Assembly (NCBI GenBank): GCA_050249455.1
Contig: JBFWQM010000305.1
Span: 1-5,619, forward strand
From: JBFWQM01 sp050249455
Lineage (GTDB): Bacteria; Pseudomonadota; Alphaproteobacteria; MPNO01; VGEU01
Direction of reading: 5' to 3'
DNA: 5,619 bases
Shown here: one piece after another, positions 1-5,014 of the stretch
Layout of the letters: each line of letters begins with the position of its first letter
How positions within the stretch are numbered: the stretch's first letter is position 1
Made by a program: the position numbers and the translations under genes
Notes under the pieces: model-generated
The model's input: the letters and a program-made list of their open reading frames with translations, nothing else
Databases searched by the model: none
What the model was told of the DNA's origin: nothing

Positions 1-285
1 CGCATCTCCGCGATCGACGACGACGGCGAACCCTGGCTGCGGCTGGTGGCCGACCTGCCGCCGTCGCCGCCGCTCGGTGACGGCGAGGCGCGCGCGTTCG
101 CCCGCTACGTGCTCACGGCCGAACACCTGGCGCCGGAGATCTCGGCGCTGCATGGCTGCTGGGAGGCATCGCTCGAAATCCAGCGCAAGCACGGCATCGC
201 GGTCGATGCGCGCATGTCGCTCGCCGCGTTCCGTGCGCTGCTCGGCAAGATCATGGGGACGTGCCACCTGCCGGATCATCCCGAC
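1..285 (+). repeat. Protein-coding module copy 1 (partial, helical half only)
   Basis: This is the C-terminal half of the family module in paralog 1, cut by the window edge. It carries DDDGxPxLRL, then a segment with AEHLAPE, GCWE, a charged KHGI stretch and GTCHLPDHP. It aligns best with the equivalent part of module copy 3 in paralog 2 (LSEEHLRAE, ACWE, EHDIPVD, ASCIPKHP). This shows that N-terminal modules correspond to N-terminal modules between the two genes. Confidence 0.75.
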
Positions 286-1152
286 GCGGTGCCGGCCGCG
301 GCCCGTGCGACCGCGGCAGCGCCGCGGCGGCAGGCGCCGCCGCCCGAGGCTGCGCAACGCCGCAGCCCCGCCCCGCCGGCGGAAGGCCCGGTGTTCCTGT
401 TCCACGACGAGAGCCGCGAGCGGTCGATGGACGACTTCGACCTTCGCACGTTCACCACGTTCCTGTTCGGCGCCGCGGTCCACGCGTTCCGGCCCAGCGT
501 CTGCGTCGTCGGCGCGGACGGCACGGTCGAGCCCGGACGGCCGGTCCCGCTGGTGCGGATCGCGATGACGCCGTTCGGCTACCAGCTCCACGACATCGGC
601 CGCGTCGTCTGGCGCGACCGGCCGCTGTCGTTCGAGGAAGCGGCGGTCCTGTGCCGCGCCACGCCGGAGACGTGCCCGACCCTGGTCGCAGTCGGCATGC
701 TGATCGGCGACCCCGTCGCCCTGCAGCTCGCCGCCGAATGGATCGCCCCGTGCGACGATGGCGGCCGCACGTGGGCCGCCATCCGTGCGCATCCCGGCGC
801 GCCGCGCGCGCGCGTGCAGGCGGCGATCGATGCCCTGGTCGTGAAGCCGCCGAATGCTCCGGGCCTGCTCGCGCGCCTGCTCGGCCGTGCCGCGCCGAAG
901 CGCGACGACAATCCCGTCCTGACCGACGAGGCGGCGCTGTCCTACGCGCAATACATCATGACGGAGGAGCACTTCATGCCGGAGCTGGCGGAGCTCGGCG
1001 CCACCTGGGATCACGCCGTCGCCGTCCAGCAATCGATCAAGGACGGCTATCGCGCCGACTCGGCCCTGGCGGCGCGCGACGCGATGACGATGGTGCACGC
1101 CTTCCTCTCCACCACCCGTCTGCCGCCCGCCGGCGCCGCCGGGCCGGGCTAG
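1..1152 (+). CDS. Uncharacterised duplicated-module protein, 5'-partial (paralog 1)
   Basis: I do not recognise this family. The frame is open from base 1 to the TAG at 1150-1152 (383 visible residues). A GTG at 46 could be mistaken for the start, but the codons before it (reading RISAIDDDGEPWLRL) match the next gene's RLAGTDDDGRPSLRL in mid-protein, so the true start lies left of the window. Visible order: end of a first module (1-285), with the helical motif AEHLAPE, a Trp in a GCWE context and a closing GTCHLPDHP; an Ala/Pro/Arg-rich linker (about 286-390); then a complete second module (445-1125) with LFGAAVHAF, CPTLVAV, WIAPC, RAHPG and TEEHFMPE. No signal peptide or membrane segment is visible, so a soluble cytoplasmic protein is inferred. 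It is the upstream partner of a same-strand paralog 36 bases away. Gene reality is well supported by the paralogy; function is unknown. Confidence 0.85.
   Translation, partial: RISAIDDDGEPWLRLVADLPPSPPLGDGEARAFARYVLTAEHLAPEISALHGCWEASLEIQRKHGIAVDARMSLAAFRALLGKIMGTCHLPDHPDAVPAAARATAAAPRRQAPPPEAAQRRSPAPPAEGPVFLFHDESRERSMDDFDLRTFTTFLFGAAVHAFRPSVCVVGADGTVEPGRPVPLVRIAMTPFGYQLHDIGRVVWRDRPLSFEEAAVLCRATPETCPTLVAVGMLIGDPVALQLAAEWIAPCDDGGRTWAAIRAHPGAPRARVQAAIDALVVKPPNAPGLLARLLGRAAPKRDDNPVLTDEAALSYAQYIMTEEHFMPELAELGATWDHAVAVQQSIKDGYRADSALAARDAMTMVHAFLSTTRLPPAGAAGPG
445..1125 (+). repeat. Protein-coding module copy 2 (C-terminal module of paralog 1)
   Basis: Complete module of about 227 residues. The first half is predicted beta/alpha mixed (LFGAAVHAFRP, then VPLVRIAM, then CPTLVAV), passing through WIAPC and RAHPG; the helical second half starts with VLTDEAAL and contains TEEHFMPE and ATWDHA. 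Across the block at 739-831, 26 of 31 residues are identical to the block at 2290-2382 of paralog 2, by direct comparison. This is the strongest similarity between the two genes. Confidence 0.8.
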
Positions 1153-1169
1153 CGCGGCGTTTGCCGCGC
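1152..1169 (+). other. GC-rich hairpin on the stop codon of paralog 1
   Basis: A perfect 7-bp inverted repeat (GCGCGGC at 1152-1158, GCCGCGC at 1163-1169) with the four-base loop GTTT begins on the last base of the TAG codon. It ends 19 bases before the ATG of the next gene. No T-tract follows, so it is not a classical intrinsic terminator. It could modulate translation or RNA stability between the two genes. The inverted repeat is certain; its function is a guess. Confidence 0.4.
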
Positions 1170-1188
1170 GGCGGCCGATGGTGCACCG

Positions 1189-2691
1189 ATGAAGGCGCAT
1201 TTCCATGAACACCCCAAACGCCAGTCCCTCGATCGCCTGAGGGTCGAGCCGTTCTCCACTTACATCGCCGGCGCAATGGTCACTCCGTTGCGGCCGGCCC
1301 TTCGCGCGGTGCTGCTCGGCCTGTTCGACGGCGCGCAGTATCCCCTCTTCCATGTCGAGTTCACGCCATTCGACCAGACCGTCATGGAGGTCGGTTGGGT
1401 AGAGGACACCGACACGCGCCCGTATCTCGAGTTCGACATGATGGCGCGCCTGCCGTTCCCGGCATGCCCGACGCTGGTCCTCCCGGGCCAGCTGATCCAT
1501 GAGGAAGTCGTCGTCGCGCTGACGGCGCGCTGGCTGGCGTCGATGCCCCACGCGGCGCTGCAGTGGCAACGCATCAAGCGTCATCCCGGAGACGCGATCG
1601 CCCGTCTGGCCGGCACCGACGACGACGGCCGGCCGTCATTGCGTCTGCTGGAGGACTACCCGCCCTTGCCGGCATTGACCGAAGCCGACGCGTGGCCGTT
1701 CGCGCGCTTCATCCTCTCCGAGGAGCATCTGCGCGCCGAGACCGCGGGGTTGTTCGCCTGCTGGGAGCTCGCGCTCAAGAAGCAGGCAGAGCACGACATC
1801 CCGGTGGACTCGCTCTTGTCCGCCGAACATTTCCACGTCTGGTTCCACCTGATCGCGAGCGCATCCTGCATCCCGAAGCATCCCGAGCGGGCGTCGCCCG
1901 ATCGGATCGCGCGGGTCCCCGGGCCGTCCGATGCGCCGCAGTTCCGCCCCACCGAGCCGCCGGTCGCGCATCCGCCCGCCATCCTGGTCGAGGCCCCCGT
2001 CATGACGATGCTGTTCGGCGCCGTGGTCACGGCGTTCTGGCCCCGGATATTCGCCCTCGCGGTGGGCGGAGACCGCGACGACGACGGCTGGGTGCCGGTC
2101 CTGCGGGTGCAGATCGCCCTCGATCGCGTGATCGTAGAGGAGTTCGGCCGGTTCAAGCGCGGCGGCAGGATCCCTACCGTCGAAGACTGCATCCCCTTCA
2201 CCGCGATGACGCCGCCGATGTGCCCCACGCTGGTCGCCCCCGCCTTCCTGTTTCTGGAGGAGGACGACAGGATGCGGCTCCTGGCCAACTGGATCGCGCC
2301 CTGTGCCGACACCGGCCGCACGGCCGCCGCGATCCGGGCGCATCCGGGCGACCCGGGCGCCCGCGTGCAAGCCGCCATCGACACGCTCGCCGGGCCGCGC
2401 AAGCGCAGCCTGGCGCAGCGCCTGCTGGGAACGCGTCGCGAACCGGCGCAGGTCGCCGATCCCGTGCTGACCGACGAACAGACGCTCGCGTTCGTCCGCG
2501 AGCTTTCCGCGCCGGAACACTTCTGGCCGGAATGGCGGGAGCTCGCCGCCGTCTGGGACTTCGCCAATGCCTTCCTCCGGCAACACGCCGAGGACGGGAG
2601 TCCCTGCATCCCGACGCAAGACGCCATGCGTCTGGCCGAGGGGCTGCTCTTCACCTGCCGAACTCCGCCGGACCCGGACCGAGCCAGCTGA
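1189..2691 (+). CDS. Uncharacterised duplicated-module protein (paralog 2)
   Basis: Complete 500-residue protein of the same unrecognised family as its upstream neighbour. The ATG at 1189 is chosen because the first module begins at about residue 22, aligned with residue 134 onward of the neighbour's sequence counted from its GTG at 46. The next in-frame ATG (1276, residue 30) would cut into the module. Module 1 (about residues 22-235) holds AGAMVTPLRP, CPTLVLP (93-99), RHPGD (131-135), SEEH (177-180), a conserved Trp192 and a closing SCIPKHP. A Pro-rich linker (about 236-270) follows. Module 2 (about 271-495) repeats the order: LFGAVVTAF, CPTLVAP (345-351), WIAPC (368-372), AHPGD (384-388), APEH (441-444), Trp456 and TCRTPPDP. 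No signal peptide, membrane helix or known catalytic motif is visible. No convincing Shine-Dalgarno precedes the start, so coupling to the upstream gene is possible. It ends 40 bases from the converging HD gene. Confidence 0.88.
   Translation: MKAHFHEHPKRQSLDRLRVEPFSTYIAGAMVTPLRPALRAVLLGLFDGAQYPLFHVEFTPFDQTVMEVGWVEDTDTRPYLEFDMMARLPFPACPTLVLPGQLIHEEVVVALTARWLASMPHAALQWQRIKRHPGDAIARLAGTDDDGRPSLRLLEDYPPLPALTEADAWPFARFILSEEHLRAETAGLFACWELALKKQAEHDIPVDSLLSAEHFHVWFHLIASASCIPKHPERASPDRIARVPGPSDAPQFRPTEPPVAHPPAILVEAPVMTMLFGAVVTAFWPRIFALAVGGDRDDDGWVPVLRVQIALDRVIVEEFGRFKRGGRIPTVEDCIPFTAMTPPMCPTLVAPAFLFLEEDDRMRLLANWIAPCADTGRTAAAIRAHPGDPGARVQAAIDTLAGPRKRSLAQRLLGTRREPAQVADPVLTDEQTLAFVRELSAPEHFWPEWRELAAVWDFANAFLRQHAEDGSPCIPTQDAMRLAEGLLFTCRTPPDPDRAS
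1252..1893 (+). repeat. Protein-coding module copy 3 (N-terminal module of paralog 2)
   Basis: About 214 residues, with the same order of landmarks as copies 2 and 4: a GA(M/V)V-type opening followed by an RP or WPR, CPTLV, then a Trp-containing helix, HPGD, LT(E/D), EEH or PEH, and a Trp in the last helical part. It lacks the WIAPC motif (WLASM at that site) and the extra RRLLG-type linker, so it has diverged from the C-terminal modules. Confidence 0.75.
1999..2673 (+). repeat. Protein-coding module copy 4 (C-terminal module of paralog 2)
   Basis: About 225 residues and the closest relative of copy 2: LFGAVVTAF against LFGAAVHAF, CPTLVAP against CPTLVAV, WIAPC in both, AIRAHPG in both, ARVQAAID in both, a basic ARLLG/QRLLG linker in both, and DNPVLTDE against ADPVLTDE. 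The closing TCRTPPDP resembles the closing motifs of copies 1 and 3. Confidence 0.8.
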
Positions 2692-2695
2692 ACGG

Positions 2696-2725
2696 CGCGG
2701 CCGTCCGTTGCCGCCAGGGGCCGCG
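2696..2725. terminator. Possible bidirectional terminator hairpin between convergent genes
   Basis: The 40-base gap between the converging stop codons at 2691 and 2732 contains a perfect 7-bp inverted repeat (CGCGGCC at 2696-2702, GGCCGCG at 2719-2725) with a 16-base GC-rich loop. An alternative 6-bp pairing (GCGCGG with CCGCGC at 2727-2732) also exists. Neither strand has a U-tract after the stem, so intrinsic termination is uncertain. Location between convergent genes is the main support. Confidence 0.3.
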
Positions 2726-2731
2726 ACCGCG

Positions 2732-3283
2732 CTAGCCGGGACCGGTCGTGTCGGCGGCGCGGGCGACGTAGCGCAGGAAGTGGTCGAGCGGCGGCGTCGC
2801 GGCGTCGGCATCCTTGGCCGCCTCGTCGAACCGGCGCAGGCGCACCGCCGCCTGCCAGTACGGCTCGCGGCGGAACGCCTCGACCTCCGCCGGCGTCATC
2901 GGCCCGCCCTGAAGGGCCAGGCTCTCGATCGAATCCGGCGACAGGACGACGGCGTAGTCCGCCTCGACCGCCGCGAGGTAGCGCTTGGCAGCGACGTGCA
3001 GCCGGACCGGCTCCGACACGGCGGCCGGGAAATGCCGGGCGAGGACGGCGGCGCCGCGGCTTTCGTGCCGGTCGTCGATGCCGTCTCGCGCCGGATGGTC
3101 GCCCAGCGCGTGGGTCATGTGGCCGACGTCGTGGAACAGCGCGGCGACGATCATCGCCGCGGGCTCGCCCGCCTGCTTGGCGCGCATGGCCGCCTGGAGC
3201 GCGTGCTGGAGCTGGCTCACGTCGGTCAGGCCGTAGCGGCGCGTCGCCTTGGTGCGGTAGATCTCGACCAGCTCTTCCGTCAT
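2732..3283 (-). CDS. HD-domain mixed-valent di-iron oxygenase, PhnZ/TmpB-like
   Basis: 183-residue HD-superfamily protein from ATG at 3283 to TAG at 2732. The metal-ligand set of PhnZ (H34, H58, D59, H80, H104, D161) maps with near-identical spacing to His27, His51, Asp52, His73, His96 and Asp153, including the LFHDVGH motif. Tyr17 matches PhnZ Tyr24, and His55, Lys100 and Arg150 match pocket residues as I recall them. The IDDRHE, LHVAAKRYL and LALQGGPM segments are typical of the phosphonate-operon HD family. Those enzymes use O2 and an Fe(II)/Fe(III) pair to oxidatively cleave a C-P bond. The PhnZ Glu27 position, which recognises the substrate amine, is Thr20 here, so 1-hydroxy-2-aminoethylphosphonate is an unlikely substrate. 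No PhnY-type hydroxylase lies in the window; the neighbour 74 bases upstream is an acyl-CoA ligase, probably co-transcribed. Family placement is strong, substrate unknown. A phosphohydrolase label would be less apt. Cytoplasmic. Confidence 0.85.
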   Translation of the reverse strand: MTEELVEIYRTKATRRYGLTDVSQLQHALQAAMRAKQAGEPAAMIVAALFHDVGHMTHALGDHPARDGIDDRHESRGAAVLARHFPAAVSEPVRLHVAAKRYLAAVEADYAVVLSPDSIESLALQGGPMTPAEVEAFRREPYWQAAVRLRRFDEAAKDADAATPPLDHFLRYVARAADTTGPG

Positions 3284-3289
3284 GCCGCC

Positions 3290-3312
3290 TGCCCCGGTCC
3301 GTTGCCGGGGCA
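3290..3312 (-). promoter_or_regulatory. Hairpin overlapping the ribosome-binding region of the HD gene
   Basis: On the minus strand, TGCCCCGG and CCGGGGCA form a perfect 8-bp stem with a seven-base loop, ending six bases before the ATG at 3283. The only purine-rich stretch at a usable distance from the start (GGGG at 3292-3295) lies inside the stem's 3' arm. Translation initiation may therefore be dampened or regulated relative to the upstream ligase. The stem is seen directly; the regulatory role is inferred. Confidence 0.4.
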
Positions 3313-3357
3313 CGGTAGTCGCGGGCTGTTGCGGATTTTTGATCGCCGGACGGCCGG

Positions 3358-4884
3358 TCAGCCGCCGTCGCGCTCGTACTCCCCCGCCACCAGCATGCGG
3401 CGCAGGATCTTCCCCACCGGCGATTTCGGCACCGCGCTGACGAAGACGTATTCCTTCGGGCGCTTGAAGTTGGCGAGCGCGGACTGGCGGACCCAGGCGT
3501 CGAGCGCGGCGGCATCGACCGGCCCGGAGCGATGGACGAAGGCGACGATCTTCGCGCCCCAGCGTTCGTCGGGCAGGCCGGCCACCGCGACCTCGCCCAC
3601 CGCGGGGTGCAGCGACAGGACGCTCTCGATCTCGACCGGCGTCACGTTCTCGCCGCCGGTGATGATCATGTCGTCGACCCGGCCGGTGACGAACAGGTCG
3701 CCGTCGGCATCGACCATCCCTGTGTCGCCGGTGAAGTACCAGCCCTTCCTGAGCGCGCGCTCGTTGGCGTCGGGGCGGTTCCAGTAACCCTCGAACGCCT
3801 CGTCGCTGATCAGGTCGGCGACGATCTCGCCCTCCTCGCCCACGTCGGCGATGGCGTCGGGATCGCCGGCGCCGAGCCGCACGACGCGGATGCGCTGGTT
3901 GATTCCCGCCTTGCCGGCGGAGCCGGGCTTTGCCGGCGCGTCGGGGCAGATGGTGAAGGTGTAGATCTCCGACGAGCCGTAGTGGTTGACGAAGAGGTCG
4001 GGGCGGAACGCGTCGGCGATGCGCTTCAGGAGCCCGTCCGTCATCGACATGCCGGCGAAGCCAAGCTTGCGCACCGAGCGCAGGTCGGTCTCGCCGAACG
4101 ACGGATGCGCCAGGATGTCGTGGTAGAGCGTCGGCACCAGATAGAGGTTGGTCACCTTCTCGCGCGCGATCAGCGCGATCGCCTCCCCGGCGTCGAACCG
4201 CGGCTGGCAGACGAAGACGCCGTCGATCAGCGCCATGGCGAGCAGCGAGCGCACGCCCATCGTGTGGTAGAGCGGCATGACGCCGAGGGTGCGCTCGCCG
4301 TAGGCGTACTGGTTCTGCGCGACGTGGGCGAGCGCGGCGGCGCGCTCCGCCCGGTGGCGGCGCGGCACGCCTTTGGGCCGGCCCGTGGTGCCCGAGGTGT
4401 AGAGCATCAGCGAGATGTCGTCGGCGATGGCGCGCGGGCGGCCGGCCGCGGGGTTGGCGGCGGCCAGCGCCGCGAACGTCGTCGTGGCGTCGGCCGCGCC
4501 GTTGACGCCGATGCGCGCGACCGCCCGGGCCGACGGCGCGGCGGCGACCGCGGCGGCGCTGACCGGCTCGAACGCCACCGCCTTGGCGCCGGCGTCGGCC
4601 AGGCAGTAGTCGAGCTCGTCGGCGGTCATCCGCCAGTTCAGCGGCGTCGCGATCACCCCGGCGAGCTGGCAGGCCCAGTGCAGGCTCGCCATCTGCCAGT
4701 TGTTCTGCAGCGCGACGACCAGGTGGTCGCCGCGCCCGAGCCCGATTCCGGCCAGGCCCGCGGCCAGCGCGCGCACCGTGCCGGCCCATTCGCCGTAGGA
4801 GAGCCGTATCGCGCCATCGACGATGGCGAGCGCCCGCGGGCTGCGCTCCGCCGTCGCCACGAAGGTGTTGCCGAGATCGAACAT
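3358..4884 (-). CDS. AMP-dependent acyl/aryl-CoA ligase, 4-chlorobenzoate-CoA-ligase-like
   Basis: 508-residue adenylate-forming enzyme (ANL superfamily). It activates a carboxylate with ATP to an acyl-AMP and transfers the acyl group to CoA. Core motifs are in order: phosphate loop YTSGTTGRPKG (162-172), PLYHTMG (204-210), YGSSE (302-306), YFTGD (383-387), GRVDDMIITGGEN (401-413) and PVGKILR (489-495) with the catalytic Lys492. Length is normal and the protein is intact. FKRPKEY, GEEGEI, RVVRLG and His207 resemble 4-chlorobenzoate-CoA ligase, suggesting an aromatic or similar compact acid, but substrate cannot be assigned. The ATG at 4884 is preferred over the in-frame TTG at 4920 because MFDLGNTF is a normal family N-terminus, GGACGG lies just upstream, and a candidate -10 box would place TTG before the transcript start. 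It ends with TGA, 74 bases before the HD gene it probably shares a transcript with. Cytoplasmic. Confidence 0.93.
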   Translation of the reverse strand: MFDLGNTFVATAERSPRALAIVDGAIRLSYGEWAGTVRALAAGLAGIGLGRGDHLVVALQNNWQMASLHWACQLAGVIATPLNWRMTADELDYCLADAGAKAVAFEPVSAAAVAAAPSARAVARIGVNGAADATTTFAALAAANPAAGRPRAIADDISLMLYTSGTTGRPKGVPRRHRAERAAALAHVAQNQYAYGERTLGVMPLYHTMGVRSLLAMALIDGVFVCQPRFDAGEAIALIAREKVTNLYLVPTLYHDILAHPSFGETDLRSVRKLGFAGMSMTDGLLKRIADAFRPDLFVNHYGSSEIYTFTICPDAPAKPGSAGKAGINQRIRVVRLGAGDPDAIADVGEEGEIVADLISDEAFEGYWNRPDANERALRKGWYFTGDTGMVDADGDLFVTGRVDDMIITGGENVTPVEIESVLSLHPAVGEVAVAGLPDERWGAKIVAFVHRSGPVDAAALDAWVRQSALANFKRPKEYVFVSAVPKSPVGKILRRMLVAGEYERDGG

Positions 4885-4909
4885 CGTCCGCCGTCCGTTT
4901 GCCCGGTCG

Positions 4910-4939
4910 ACTTTAGTCAAATCCGGCGGCTGCGGCCAA
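4910..4939 (-). promoter_or_regulatory. Candidate sigma70-type promoter for the ligase/HD operon
   Basis: On the minus strand TTGGCC (4934-4939) and TAAAGT (4910-4915) are separated by 18 bases; each matches four of six consensus positions. Transcription would start near 4903, giving a leader of about 19 bases to the ATG at 4884. The -10 box overlaps a short inverted repeat (GACT and AGTC around TT, 4909-4918) that could be half of an operator. This is a by-eye match only. Confidence 0.35.
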
Positions 4940-4952
4940 CCCGCCCGTCCGG

Positions 4953-4981
4953 TTGCCGCGGTCCGGCGTCGCCCTTATGTT
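4953..4981 (+). promoter_or_regulatory. Candidate sigma70-type promoter for the transglutaminase-like gene
   Basis: TTGCCG (4953-4958) and TATGTT (4976-4981) are separated by exactly 17 bases; each matches four of six consensus positions. Transcription would start near 4988, about 27 bases before the ATG at 5015. TATGTT is one of the few A/T-rich hexamers in this very GC-rich divergent gap. This is a by-eye match only. Confidence 0.4.
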
Positions 4982-5005
4982 CGAGGCAGCCCGTTCACAG
5001 CCGCC

Positions 5006-5009
5006 GAGG
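5006..5009 (+). promoter_or_regulatory. Ribosome-binding site of the transglutaminase-like gene
   Basis: GAGG lies five bases before the ATG at 5015, an acceptable Shine-Dalgarno spacing. It supports this ATG rather than the downstream in-frame GTG codons as the start. Confidence 0.6.
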
Positions 5010-5014
5010 CCAAG

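Larger units (their letters stand above)
4885..5014. other. Divergent intergenic region
   Basis: This 130-base gap separates the ligase start (minus strand) from the transglutaminase-like start (plus strand). It holds the two candidate promoters, whose -35 boxes are 13 bases apart, and a short inverted repeat at 4909-4918. The arrangement would allow one regulator to control both genes, but no regulator gene lies in the window and no long operator palindrome is evident. Confidence 0.6.

Noticed and set aside
46..48. GTG at 46 as the start of paralog 1
   Set aside because: The codons upstream of it match the middle of paralog 2, so the gene continues beyond the left edge of the window.
77..1208. 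Two plus-strand frames overlapping paralog 1 (77-568 and 261-1208)
   Set aside because: Both are Arg/Ser/Ala-rich out-of-frame readings; the frame of paralog 1 is supported by homology to paralog 2.
3331..3345. Run of five T (plus strand) as an intrinsic terminator
   Set aside because: The stem at 3290-3312 is separated from it by more than 20 bases, and on the transcribed minus strand the run reads as A residues before the HD gene, so it does not fit termination.
1656..3515. Long minus-strand open frame (619 codons) antisense to paralog 2 and crossing the HD and ligase genes in another frame
   Set aside because: The translation is Arg/Ala/Pro/Ser-rich low-complexity, typical of an off-frame reading in GC-rich DNA. 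It overlaps three well-supported genes and contains no recognisable domain outside sequence explained by them.
2567..3787. Plus-strand open frame of 406 codons antisense to the HD and ligase genes
   Set aside because: It is the complementary shadow of the HD and ligase genes, with an Arg/Gly/Val-rich translation, no domain and no good start context.
2732..4789. Apparent 685-codon minus-strand gene ending in the HD protein
   Set aside because: The HD frame happens to stay open through the ligase gene in a different frame. That upstream part is Arg-rich shadow sequence, while the ligase frame carries every expected motif. The HD start at 3283 fits family length.
4918..4920. TTG at 4920 as the start of the ligase
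   Set aside because: It adds twelve residues unlike the family N-terminus and lies within the candidate promoter. The ATG at 4884 has a purine-rich upstream stretch and a normal N-terminus.
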